Positions 1-7,447 of a stretch of DNA of 8,576 nt are shown here, piece after piece (within the stretch, counting starts at the first letter, position 1; each line of letters opens with the position of its first letter). The position numbers were made by a program, and so were the translations under genes. Under the pieces are notes generated by a model, which saw only the letters and a program-made list of their open reading frames with translations, had not been told where the DNA came from and ran no database searches. Origin of the DNA: DTU018 sp029550685 (lineage in GTDB: Bacteria > Bacillota > Syntrophomonadia > Syntrophomonadales > Syntrophomonadaceae); contig DAONVO010000095.1 in the NCBI GenBank assembly GCA_035412805.1, positions 1-8,576 of the forward strand. The letters run 5' to 3'.

Positions 1-4
1 AGAT

Positions 5-30
5 GTAGAGGAGGCTTCAGCCTCCTCTAC
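5..30. repeat. perfect 11-bp hairpin at left edge
   Basis: Arms GTAGAGGAGGC (5-15) and GCCTCCTCTAC (20-30) are exact reverse complements around a TTCA loop. This would be a very stable RNA hairpin. No T-run follows on the plus strand, and the minus-strand side runs off the window after four bases. It may be a terminator for a gene to the left or part of a dispersed palindromic repeat; the sequence here cannot decide. Confidence 0.6.
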
Positions 31-340
31 TCGTAGGACGACTCTGTCACCGGGTCCTGCCAATAATCAGGTGAGAGCAAGGTACTTCTAAGCTAAAGCT
101 TCCACTACCACTTGGATGAAAAACGTTTTAACAACAATCGTCACCTGTGACACAGACCACAATGGATGAAAACATCGGGTATGGCTTGAGCAGGGGTATT
201 AGCCGGGCGAGTGACGTACGACGAGCCGTTGCAACCCACGACGAAACTGGGGACCGCGACGCGGAGCGAGAAAACAGGATGTTTTGAGCTGCGAGGACTG
301 AGTACATGGATGCCGAATTCCACGCGGTCCGATACGTAAT
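31..340. other. gene-free intergenic region with short inverted and direct repeats
   Basis: I find no credible gene here. The only sizeable open frame (141-323, minus strand, GTG start, 60 codons) has no ribosome site or recognisable domain. Structure that can be seen: the palindrome AAAACGTTTT (120-129); the inverted repeat GTCAC-CT-GTGAC (140-151); direct repeats TGGATGAAAA near 113 and 163; GTTGCAAC (229-236); CCGCG-A-CGCGG (254-264); and AAAACA-GGA-TGTTTT (271-285). The stretch from about 180 to 330 is GC-richer than the NRPS gene. The region lies between two strong hairpins. It could be a dispersed non-coding repeat or a small RNA locus; neither is shown. Confidence 0.5.
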
Positions 341-376
341 AAAAGAGGGGGCAGCAGTCCGCCCCCTCTAGGCTTT
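341..376 (-). terminator. Rho-independent terminator of the PPTase-NRPS-GGDEF/HD-GYP unit
   Basis: AGAGGGGGC (344-352) and GCCCCCTCT (361-369) form a perfect 9-bp GC-rich stem with an 8-base loop. Read on the minus strand, the stem is followed at once by TTTATTA and begins 16 bases after the stop codon of the GGDEF/HD-GYP gene, which is the expected place for its terminator. On the plus strand the stem is followed by AGGC and then six Ts (373-378 area), so it may also work in that direction. Confidence 0.85.
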
Positions 377-385
377 TTTCGAAGT

Positions 386-2146
386 TTAGGAGATATTTTC
401 TTGGCTATAAGGAGTATTCAAAACCGCAATAAACTTTTCCACCAAGTCGGGATCGAACTGAGTTCCGGCACATCTTCTCAGTTCAGTGATTGCCTCCTCA
501 TGGGATATAGCTTTTCTATAGGGCCGGTCACTGGTCATAGCGTCATAAGCATCTGCAATGGCTAGAATACGGCACTCCAGTGGTATCTCTTTTCCCTTCA
601 GCCCTAGGGGATAGCCCTGACCATTCCACCATTCATGGTGTTTGAGCACCCAGTCGGCGATATGCATAAGATCGGGAGATGACAGGGCAATGCGATGTCC
701 AGTTTCGCAGTGACGTTGCATCTCCTGTTTTTCTTCTGGAGTAAGAGGTCCGGGCTTGAACAGGATGCGATCTCTCAGACCCACTTTGCCTATATCATGG
801 AACTGCGCCAGTAGACGCAGATCAACGATGCTTTTTGGGGGAAGACCCAGGGCGACGCCCATAACAGCAAGCATAACCTGCAGTCTTTCAGCATGACCTT
901 CAGTAATAAAATCACGTGCTTCCAGTGCTTTCATCAGAGTCTGAACTATGGCACTACGTGCGCTCTGGCTACGGTATAGCTTTTCCCGGTACATATTGTT
1001 ATCAGCCTCGACGTACAATTGGCTTAGACTGGTAGTGGGGTCGGTTCTCAGTGCAAAACCAATGGATAAACTCAAGGGCAAACCGGGCAGAGTTTGATTT
1101 AAGCTGGCAGCGTTTTCCTGCAGCCTCTGATAGGCTTCCTTTAGTATTTCTTGGGAAGTGTTAGGCAAGAGAATGGCAAACTCATCTCCGCCTACTCGAG
1201 CTATAATATCAGTGGAACGAAAGCAATTCCTGATTAAATTAGCTGTGGCGATGAGCAGACTATCTCCTTTGTCATGCCCCATGGAGTCATTAATGAGTTT
1301 TAGACCATCCACGTCACACATAATTAAACCCACATTGGAGCAATTCTCTTTTTCAAGTTTCTTCATCTCTTCTTCAAAATAGGTACGATTGTACAGCCCC
1401 GTTAAAGGATCATGCATGCTAAAGTACATCATTTTCTCTTCAGCAGCTTTACGTTCGCTTATTTCGGCTTTAAGCTCTTCATTAGCCAGGGCCAAGTCAG
1501 CTGTACGCTCCCTTACCCTTAATTCCATTTCTTCTTTTTGCTGTTCAATTGTGCGGCGATAATTATAATCGCGTATCCGCATTCTATAGAGGATTAATGT
1601 CACAGCGTATGCAGTTATGACAAGCATTGTACCGTTAATATAATGAGCAGATAGTTTCTCCGGATCTGTTTGAAAAAAGGTTACTCCGGTCAGAAATATT
1701 GCCAAAGATAGGCCATATGCAATAAAAAACTGAATAGGACTAAATCTGGTGGATACAGCAATAGCAAAACATCCCATGATGTAAACGGCAATATCGCCAT
1801 GCAGCAGTTGATCCACACTACTCATGCAAGCTGCCCAGCACAGCAAGAAATATAGATCTGCTAATAGAATGATTCTGTGGTAAAGCGTAATATCCTGAGG
1901 GAATTTGGCCGGTTTCATTCGGGCCAGAAAAAGGAAGAGTAATTGAAAGCCTATCATGATAAAGTAGAGATAATTTCTGTAAGTATGTCCAAGATTGGTC
2001 GCATTACTTGTATTAGATAGATTTACTACCAGCAATAAAGCTAATTCGGCACAAACCAGTAGCAGTGCAAATACCTGCAAAACCACCATACTGGATAGGT
2101 ACTGTTCCTGGTTGAAGGTGTGCTCCCAGGGAAAATCTTTTTTCAC
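386..2146 (-). CDS. membrane-bound diguanylate cyclase / HD-GYP phosphodiesterase
   Basis: Probably makes and/or degrades the second messenger c-di-GMP at the inner face of the membrane. I choose the GTG at 2146 (586 aa) because GAGGGG lies just upstream; an in-frame TTG at 2179 would overlap the NRPS end but has no ribosome site. Numbering from the GTG: about six hydrophobic segments between residues 20 and 187, a charged helical linker, likely coiled coil (about 194-239), then a GGDEF domain with the intact signature GGDEF (319-323) and an RSTD inhibitory-site motif five residues before it. The C-terminal HD-GYP domain has HDIGK (450-454), HHEWWNGQGYP (503-513) and IADAYDAMTSDRPYR. All catalytic motifs look intact, so both activities are possible; which dominates cannot be told. 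No periplasmic sensor domain is recognised. It lies 26 bases after the NRPS stop and is followed by a terminator, so it is probably the last gene of that operon. Confidence 0.93.
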   Translation of the reverse strand: MKKDFPWEHTFNQEQYLSSMVVLQVFALLLVCAELALLLVVNLSNTSNATNLGHTYRNYLYFIMIGFQLLFLFLARMKPAKFPQDITLYHRIILLADLYFLLCWAACMSSVDQLLHGDIAVYIMGCFAIAVSTRFSPIQFFIAYGLSLAIFLTGVTFFQTDPEKLSAHYINGTMLVITAYAVTLILYRMRIRDYNYRRTIEQQKEEMELRVRERTADLALANEELKAEISERKAAEEKMMYFSMHDPLTGLYNRTYFEEEMKKLEKENCSNVGLIMCDVDGLKLINDSMGHDKGDSLLIATANLIRNCFRSTDIIARVGGDEFAILLPNTSQEILKEAYQRLQENAASLNQTLPGLPLSLSIGFALRTDPTTSLSQLYVEADNNMYREKLYRSQSARSAIVQTLMKALEARDFITEGHAERLQVMLAVMGVALGLPPKSIVDLRLLAQFHDIGKVGLRDRILFKPGPLTPEEKQEMQRHCETGHRIALSSPDLMHIADWVLKHHEWWNGQGYPLGLKGKEIPLECRILAIADAYDAMTSDRPYRKAISHEEAITELRRCAGTQFDPDLVEKFIAVLNTPYSQENIS

Positions 2147-2150
2147 ATTA

Positions 2151-2156
2151 CCCCTC
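2151..2156 (-). promoter_or_regulatory. ribosome binding site deciding the GGDEF/HD-GYP start
   Basis: GAGGGG on the minus strand is followed by TAAT and GTGAAAAAAGAT. This favours the GTG at 2146 over the TTG at 2179, and removes the apparent 7-base overlap with the NRPS gene. Confidence 0.6.
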
Positions 2157-2172
2157 GCCTTTCCTACTCCCA

Positions 2173-5100
2173 CTACCAATTAGAAAACATGGATATTTGC
2201 CCAGGATCTTCAATGAAACCAACTGACTTCATATGCGCGAGCAGTTTGCTAATGTATTCGAAAGTTATTTCCGGCCATTCAAAGTCTAATAAACTCAAAT
2301 ACCTGGTTGTTATGGATGAGTCGATATTGGGCGAGTCCTGTAAACCTATGGTTTTATTCAGGTTCAAGTCATTAATGATTCCGGTTAAGTCGGCACTGCG
2401 TTTGGGATCAGAGAGTATATCCCTTATGTACTGTTCAAACTCAGAACTACTGCAATATTCGATTTTATATCCGCAATTGCCTGCAGCCACTATAAATTTT
2501 TTAACCGGTAATGTTTTGTGGTTGTAAATATGATAGATATGTTTATTGCTTTCAGGAAGTTCTGCCAGCAGGACAATTGCCCGGCTGCAATAGTCTACAG
2601 GAGAAAACTCCAGTTCTTGAGATAAGAATTCCTCCGGTATCATACCTATCTGAATGATTGACTTGATACGGTTATAAAGGGCGTTATCATGAATATTGGC
2701 TTGAAAACGTCCGTCTGTGTACCGGCCAGTCAATATACCCATTCTATAAATGACACCGTTTAACCCTTTGTGCATCGCATTTAATATAAGATTTTCAGCT
2801 TCGAACTTGCTGCGTACGTATACATTTTCATAGTAATGTTGACCTATATAAAAATCATTTTCGGTTAAAGTGACATCACCAAGATTCTGCTTTACCAGGT
2901 AACGGCCCGAAATACTGGTAGTAGATATATAGTGAAGAGTCTTTTGGTGGTCGAGGCAGAAATTAGTAATTGTTCTAGTACCTTCAACATTGACTTTTTC
3001 GAATTCAGTATATCCGCCATAATGCCTTACTTTGGCAGCGCAATGAAAAACAGTATTAATTTGCTGAGCCAAGTAGTAATACTGCTCTGGCGGCAACCCC
3101 CAATTATCCTCAGTAATATCTCCGCAAAGGACATGGATTCTTTTATTAGCTGATTCGGTTAATAAGGGAAAATAGAAATCCAAGACTCTGTACAGACGAG
3201 CTTGAGCATCGTTGTTGGAGTTTCCTCTAACCAAACAATATATATCTGATTCGGTTCTATCTAGTAACTCTTTTAATAAATGGGCTCCCAAATAACCGGT
3301 TGCACCAGTCAACAAAATGTTACCAAAGTCTTTTCTGGTTCCGCTTATTTGAATGTCATCATAGCTTTGCTGTACTGGTACCACGCTAATCTCTTTATTC
3401 GTATTTGCTTCCCACAAATCATCTTCAGATATTCCTCGTATTTTATCTGACAACTGCCTTATAGTTTGGTAACGATAGAAATCTCTGGCCGTTAGATCCC
3501 AATTATAAATTAGTACGGATATTAAGATACGAATAATTTTTAATGAATCGCCACCTAGGTCAAAGAAATTATCATCAATTCCTATTTGTTCAACTTGCAG
3601 CACTTCGGACCAAGCATGTACCAAAAGTTCATCAACCTCATTCCGGCACGGTTGGTAGCCATAATGAGATGGCCCTAATTCCACGGCTAATTCTTGTAAT
3701 GCTTTGCGATTCGTTTTGCCGTTAGGGTCGAGAGGGATTTCGGAAAGGAAAACATAATACGATGGGATCATATATTCGGGTAAATACCTGGCAAGATACT
3801 CTCGAATACTAGAAGCTTCCAGGTCGGGATCAGCAACACAATAAGCTACCAGATGGTCCAAGCCATCGTTACTCTGAAGCAATACCACTGCTTCTGAAAT
3901 CTTTTCATGAGTTTGCAAGGTCTTTTCAATCTCACCAAGCTCAATACGATATCCTCTTAACTTTACCTGAAAGTCACTACGGCCTATAAAATATATGCAA
4001 TCATCCAATCCCCATTTGGCTATATCCCCAGTGCGATACATAACTGAGTTGGGAATAAAGGGATTGGGAATAAACTTTTCAGCAGTTAAGTCAGGACGAT
4101 TAAGGTATCCCCGGGCAACTCCTGTACCGCTTATATACAATTCTCCCGGGGTGCCTTTGGGCACCGGGTTAAGGAACTTGTCCAGTATATACACTTGGGT
4201 ATTGGCTATAGGTGTACCGATACTTATGTCTTGTTTATCAGTTAAGTCGGCAAAGGTGGCGTAAATAGTAGTCTCAGTGGGGCCATATCCATTGAAAATC
4301 CTGGCGCTGGTACAAGACTTCAATCTGGAAAGCAATTCTTCGGGGAAAGGTTCTCCGGCCAGTATTATGTCCGTGAGAGAGTCTAATCCCACCATAAATT
4401 CGTCATCGAGCATCATCAATGCCATGCGAGATGGAGTTGTCTGCAGTATATTTACTTGATTTGCCAGAATAAATTTTTTCAGTGCAAATGGGTTTATTTG
4501 TTCCTCCTCTTGGGCAATTGCTATGGTGAGACCGAGTGCTAGTGGCAGCAGACTCTCGAAGACAAAGATATCGAATGACATGGTGGTAACAGACAATATG
4601 GTTTTTTCGTGTAGGTTCAGGCAGCAGTTCATCGCCGTGAAAAAATTACAGACAGAGCGATGCTCAATCATAACACCTTTCGGCTTTCCGGTGGAACCGC
4701 TGGTGTAAATAACATAGGCCAGATCTGAAGGATTGTTCAGGTTATCCAAGTTGGAATCATCATTGGGCAGTGAACTAGTATTTCTCAAATCAATGCAAGG
4801 TATATTATACAAGCCGGTATCTACAGAAATATTGGTCAGCAGTAAACTGGCACCGCTGTCATTTAACATGAATTGAACTCTTTCTAATGGATAATTAGGA
4901 TCTAGGGGAAGGTATGCCGCACCGGCTTTCAATATGGCTACCAGACCTACCATCATTTCTATGGAACGATTGGTCATAAGAGCGACAATGTTCCCGGGGC
5001 CCACACCTTGTTGACGCAAGAGTCTGGCCAGCTGGTTGGACCATTTATTAATCTCCGTAAAAGTGAGGGAAGTGTCACCGCATACAACTGCTGTCTTATC

Positions 5101-6504
5101 TGGAGCCAGGGTTGCTTGTTTTTCAATTAAGTCCTGAACAGTGCAGTTATCGGGGAATTCCACCTCAGTACGATTTACTTCATATATTAAGAATTCTTTT
5201 TCCTGCGGATCAAGTAACTGAAGATCTGTGATCTTTAGAGTTGGGCTATTCATGCCTTGCTGGCATATACTTATTAGATGTTTGTACAGAGAGACGATTT
5301 CTTGCTCGGTGAAGAGATCGATTTGATAGTCAATGTCTACTCTCAATTGCCCTGTGTTTTCACGATCACTGATATGAAAGCATATGGAACATGCCTCGCT
5401 TCCACTAAAAAAAGGTTCCATCTGAAATTCAAACTTATCAAATTTCGCATTTTGGTAATCCAGCATAATGTCATATAGGTTGGTAAATAGCTTCTGTTTG
5501 GAGCGAATGTCTTCAAGCAGGAGAGGATAAGGATACCGGTGGCTTCTGAGCTCCCGCCATTCTTGGGCAACTTGTGAAATAAGGGTTTCGAAGTCCATAT
5601 CGGAGTTAACCTTGATTAGGACCGGCAGCGTTTCAATAAACATACCTATAGTCATTTTTTCTTTAATACTGGGTCGATTCAGTAGAGGGGTACCAATGAT
5701 AATATCATCTCTGCCAAGTACTTTGTGTAGATATATGGCCAAGGTCACTGCGAAAAGAATAAACACGGATATTCCCTTTTCTTCGGCATACTGATTAATT
5801 TGTGAAGTCAATTCTTTAGAAAGGAAAAAGGTTTTTCTTTCAGCCGCACAAGAGTCAAATCTCTGTTTTCTTGTTTTTAAAGTAGTAAGTTCTGGAACGG
5901 TTGAAAATTTGTTATTCCAGAACTCTTTGCTCTTAACAAACTTGTCAGACTGCAGGTATAGCAATTCTGACTCTATATAGTCAATATAGGAAGGACAAAC
6001 AATTGGAGCTGGTTCTGTACCTTTTAGTAGCTGAGAATAATATTCATTAACCTGATTAGCTATTAAAGTTACTGACCAGGCATCAATAATGCAGTGGTGC
6101 CCTTTGAAAAAAATTCCCCCTTCGTCTTCGGAAATTTTGAATAATGTAACCTTATAAGGGGCGGAATCTCCTAGACTCAGCGGAATTCTTTTTTCATGGT
6201 CAATCCATTCCCGTAGACTTTCCCAACCGTTTTGGTTAGAAAAGTCAAGCAACTCAAAATCTATGTCTTGATGATCAGTAACATATTGATGTGGCCCTTT
6301 ACTGTCTTCAAAAATTCGCAATCTAAGTCCATCATTGTACTTAATGGTTAAGTTAATTGCTCTGCTTAGCAGGTCATAATCTAAATGCCCCTTACGGCTC
6401 ATGGTTCCCAGGACGTTAGTGATTCCCGTGTTGGGATAGAATTTTTCCGTATACCATATGCCTTTTTGGGGTAGAGTTAGCGGATAGAATATTGGTGATT
6501 TCAC
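2173..6504 (-). CDS. single-module nonribosomal peptide synthetase, C-A-T-R
   Basis: A complete NRPS module ending in reductive release, 1443 aa from the GTG at 6504. Domains in order: condensation (about 4-430) with motif HHCIIDA (136-142); adenylation (about 450-950) with YTSGSTGKPKG (600-610), FDIFVFE, NGYGPTE, YRTGD, GRSDFQVKLRGYRIELGEIE and NGKTNRK; carrier domain with LGGDSL (Ser987 takes the phosphopantetheine arm); thioester reductase (about 1060-1425) with TGATGYLG for NAD(P)H binding and the Tyr-x-x-x-Lys pair Y1229/K1233. There is no epimerase, methylase or thioesterase. From known families, the amino acid is adenylated, tethered, acylated or condensed on its amine, then released as aldehyde or alcohol. 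Residues lining the substrate pocket, aligned by eye to PheA, read D-I-F-Q-I-A-G-I-Y-K, not a code I recognise. The gene follows a phosphopantetheinyl transferase on the same strand. A longer reading from 6552 exists but lacks a ribosome site. Confidence 0.95.
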   Translation of the reverse strand: MKSPIFYPLTLPQKGIWYTEKFYPNTGITNVLGTMSRKGHLDYDLLSRAINLTIKYNDGLRLRIFEDSKGPHQYVTDHQDIDFELLDFSNQNGWESLREWIDHEKRIPLSLGDSAPYKVTLFKISEDEGGIFFKGHHCIIDAWSVTLIANQVNEYYSQLLKGTEPAPIVCPSYIDYIESELLYLQSDKFVKSKEFWNNKFSTVPELTTLKTRKQRFDSCAAERKTFFLSKELTSQINQYAEEKGISVFILFAVTLAIYLHKVLGRDDIIIGTPLLNRPSIKEKMTIGMFIETLPVLIKVNSDMDFETLISQVAQEWRELRSHRYPYPLLLEDIRSKQKLFTNLYDIMLDYQNAKFDKFEFQMEPFFSGSEACSICFHISDRENTGQLRVDIDYQIDLFTEQEIVSLYKHLISICQQGMNSPTLKITDLQLLDPQEKEFLIYEVNRTEVEFPDNCTVQDLIEKQATLAPDKTAVVCGDTSLTFTEINKWSNQLARLLRQQGVGPGNIVALMTNRSIEMMVGLVAILKAGAAYLPLDPNYPLERVQFMLNDSGASLLLTNISVDTGLYNIPCIDLRNTSSLPNDDSNLDNLNNPSDLAYVIYTSGSTGKPKGVMIEHRSVCNFFTAMNCCLNLHEKTILSVTTMSFDIFVFESLLPLALGLTIAIAQEEEQINPFALKKFILANQVNILQTTPSRMALMMLDDEFMVGLDSLTDIILAGEPFPEELLSRLKSCTSARIFNGYGPTETTIYATFADLTDKQDISIGTPIANTQVYILDKFLNPVPKGTPGELYISGTGVARGYLNRPDLTAEKFIPNPFIPNSVMYRTGDIAKWGLDDCIYFIGRSDFQVKLRGYRIELGEIEKTLQTHEKISEAVVLLQSNDGLDHLVAYCVADPDLEASSIREYLARYLPEYMIPSYYVFLSEIPLDPNGKTNRKALQELAVELGPSHYGYQPCRNEVDELLVHAWSEVLQVEQIGIDDNFFDLGGDSLKIIRILISVLIYNWDLTARDFYRYQTIRQLSDKIRGISEDDLWEANTNKEISVVPVQQSYDDIQISGTRKDFGNILLTGATGYLGAHLLKELLDRTESDIYCLVRGNSNNDAQARLYRVLDFYFPLLTESANKRIHVLCGDITEDNWGLPPEQYYYLAQQINTVFHCAAKVRHYGGYTEFEKVNVEGTRTITNFCLDHQKTLHYISTTSISGRYLVKQNLGDVTLTENDFYIGQHYYENVYVRSKFEAENLILNAMHKGLNGVIYRMGILTGRYTDGRFQANIHDNALYNRIKSIIQIGMIPEEFLSQELEFSPVDYCSRAIVLLAELPESNKHIYHIYNHKTLPVKKFIVAAGNCGYKIEYCSSSEFEQYIRDILSDPKRSADLTGIINDLNLNKTIGLQDSPNIDSSITTRYLSLLDFEWPEITFEYISKLLAHMKSVGFIEDPGQISMFSNW

Positions 6505-6512
6505 CGTTATTA

Positions 6513-6518
6513 CTCCTT
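6513..6518 (-). promoter_or_regulatory. strong ribosome binding site deciding the NRPS GTG start
   Basis: AAGGAG, inside A-rich sequence, sits 8 bases before the GTG at 6504. The upstream ATG at 6552 would place this site inside the coding region and has no purine-rich site of its own. Homology of the condensation domain also begins right after the GTG (PLTLPQKGIWY). Confidence 0.85.
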
Positions 6519-6658
6519 TTTTAGGATTCTCTTGAAATATATGGGTGTACATTGGAAATTACTTGTCAATATTCGGTAAAAGATCAAACATTCCTGCTGC
6601 AGGTGGGTAAAGGCTTTAAGAATTTGAAGAACTGAGCATTTTGATGAGAAGGTCACTA

Positions 6659-7333
6659 TTAATTTCTTGAATGAGATAGTTGTGGCAGGATACGGTCTAA
6701 TGGTACGTGTGCCATAACTAACTGAAAATCAACATTCCCTGCGCATACAGCTAATTTGTAATTGGATTCTAGGGTGCGCATTTGATAATACATACCATTA
6801 TCTCTGAGGAGAAACTCATTGTAATGACCTATTTTACCTATTTGCCCATTTGCCAAGCCTTCGCCTGTTAGTTTTAAATAGCTTTCCTGCCGTGTCCACA
6901 GGTCATAAAAGTAATCGAGCCGCTGGGAGTCAGGCAGTTTAAGATAGTGCTCATAGGCTTCCGGGGTCATAACTCTTTGGGCGAAATTATTATCTATGGG
7001 CTCCATCAGCTGGACATCAACTCCGACCGGATTCTGGCTTACCGCACCTACTACCCAGTGGCCGGAGTGAGACAGGCTAAAGTGAAAAGGTTTTGGCGGA
7101 TCAACTAGATAAGGTTTGCCATACCGGTTGGTCTCAAAATGCAAGTCTTCATTGGATACTTCCAGGTACTGTACTGCCAGGTACCGCACTAGCAGATCCC
7201 CAACAAGGGAATGGGCCAGGGACTGAGGATGTCGCATGCGGGAGAGGCGCTGCCTTTTTTCTTCCGACACATACTTTAGCCAATCGCTGTCAATTGCTGC
7301 ATCCTTTATGTCTATACAATAGACTTTAACCAT
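6659..7333 (-). CDS. Sfp-type 4'-phosphopantetheinyl transferase
   Basis: Transfers the phosphopantetheine arm of coenzyme A to the conserved serine of carrier domains, most likely Ser987 of the NRPS made from the next gene, 154 bases downstream. The start at 7333 gives 224 aa, the usual Sfp length; AGGA lies 8 bases upstream. In-frame ATGs at 7336 and 7342 are alternatives, but 7342 directly abuts the AGG. Visible motifs: LVGDLLVR, YGKPYL, FSLSHSG (85-91), VGVDVQ (103-108), LWTRQESYLKLTGEGL (about 145-160) and YKLAVC. By alignment with B. subtilis Sfp the magnesium ligands are Asp107, Glu109 and Glu151; here Asp106 and Glu150 are kept, but the middle one is Gln108. The WxxKES motif reads WTRQES, with Gln for Lys. 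The later Lys154 is kept. Family assignment is firm; activity is likely but these changes deserve attention. Confidence 0.92.
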   Translation of the reverse strand: MVKVYCIDIKDAAIDSDWLKYVSEEKRQRLSRMRHPQSLAHSLVGDLLVRYLAVQYLEVSNEDLHFETNRYGKPYLVDPPKPFHFSLSHSGHWVVGAVSQNPVGVDVQLMEPIDNNFAQRVMTPEAYEHYLKLPDSQRLDYFYDLWTRQESYLKLTGEGLANGQIGKIGHYNEFLLRDNGMYYQMRTLESNYKLAVCAGNVDFQLVMAHVPLDRILPQLSHSRN

Positions 7334-7341
7334 CATAATCA

Positions 7342-7346
7342 TCCTG
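7342..7346 (-). promoter_or_regulatory. ribosome binding site upstream of the PPTase
   Basis: Minus-strand CAGGA precedes three closely spaced in-frame ATGs (7342, 7336, 7333). Spacing is 8 bases to 7333 and 5 to 7336, while 7342 overlaps the site. The protein therefore probably begins MVKVYCIDI or MMVKVYCIDI. Confidence 0.5.
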
Positions 7347-7403
7347 TCTGGGGTTCATGCAGCTAAATTTCGCTCCTAGCCGGTAGAAGTCCTTTAATGT
7401 AAC

Positions 7404-7432
7404 TTGTTCGAGAGGCTGATTATAGAGATAAT
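7404..7432 (+). promoter_or_regulatory. candidate divergent plus-strand promoter
   Basis: TTGTTC (7404-7409) and GATAAT (7427-7432) are separated by 17 bases. The -10 is a 5/6 match but the -35 only 3/6. It could drive the crotonase gene through the acyl-CoA ligase remnant. It overlaps the candidate -10 of the opposite strand. Confidence 0.22.
7419..7424 (-). promoter_or_regulatory. candidate -10 box for the leftward operon
   Basis: An exact TATAAT is read on the minus strand about 85 bases upstream of the PPTase start. No good TTGACA match lies 16-18 bases further upstream (AAGGTT at 17), so this is a weak or activator-dependent candidate. Its position between the divergent genes is where an operon promoter would be expected. 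Confidence 0.35.
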
Positions 7433-7447
7433 TGGTTAGTAAACCTT

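Noticed and set aside
141..323. 60-codon minus-strand open frame
   Set aside because: GTG start without a ribosome site, no domain, and it lies in a palindrome-rich GC-rich non-coding segment; more likely a chance frame.
2120..2527. 135-codon plus-strand open frame over the NRPS/GGDEF junction
   Set aside because: Antisense to two well-supported genes, with no domain or ribosome site.
6564..6569. Minus-strand TTGACA in the PPTase-NRPS gap, a possible internal promoter
   Set aside because: No TATAAT-like box at 16-18 bases; the nearest AT-rich candidates (CATATA, TATATT) are 20-22 bases away, too far for a standard promoter.
6505..6658. Possible terminator or riboswitch in the 154-base PPTase-NRPS gap
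   Set aside because: Only a tiny CCTGC-T-GCAGG palindrome (about 6592-6602) is visible, with no T-run; no c-di-GMP riboswitch core motif was recognised.
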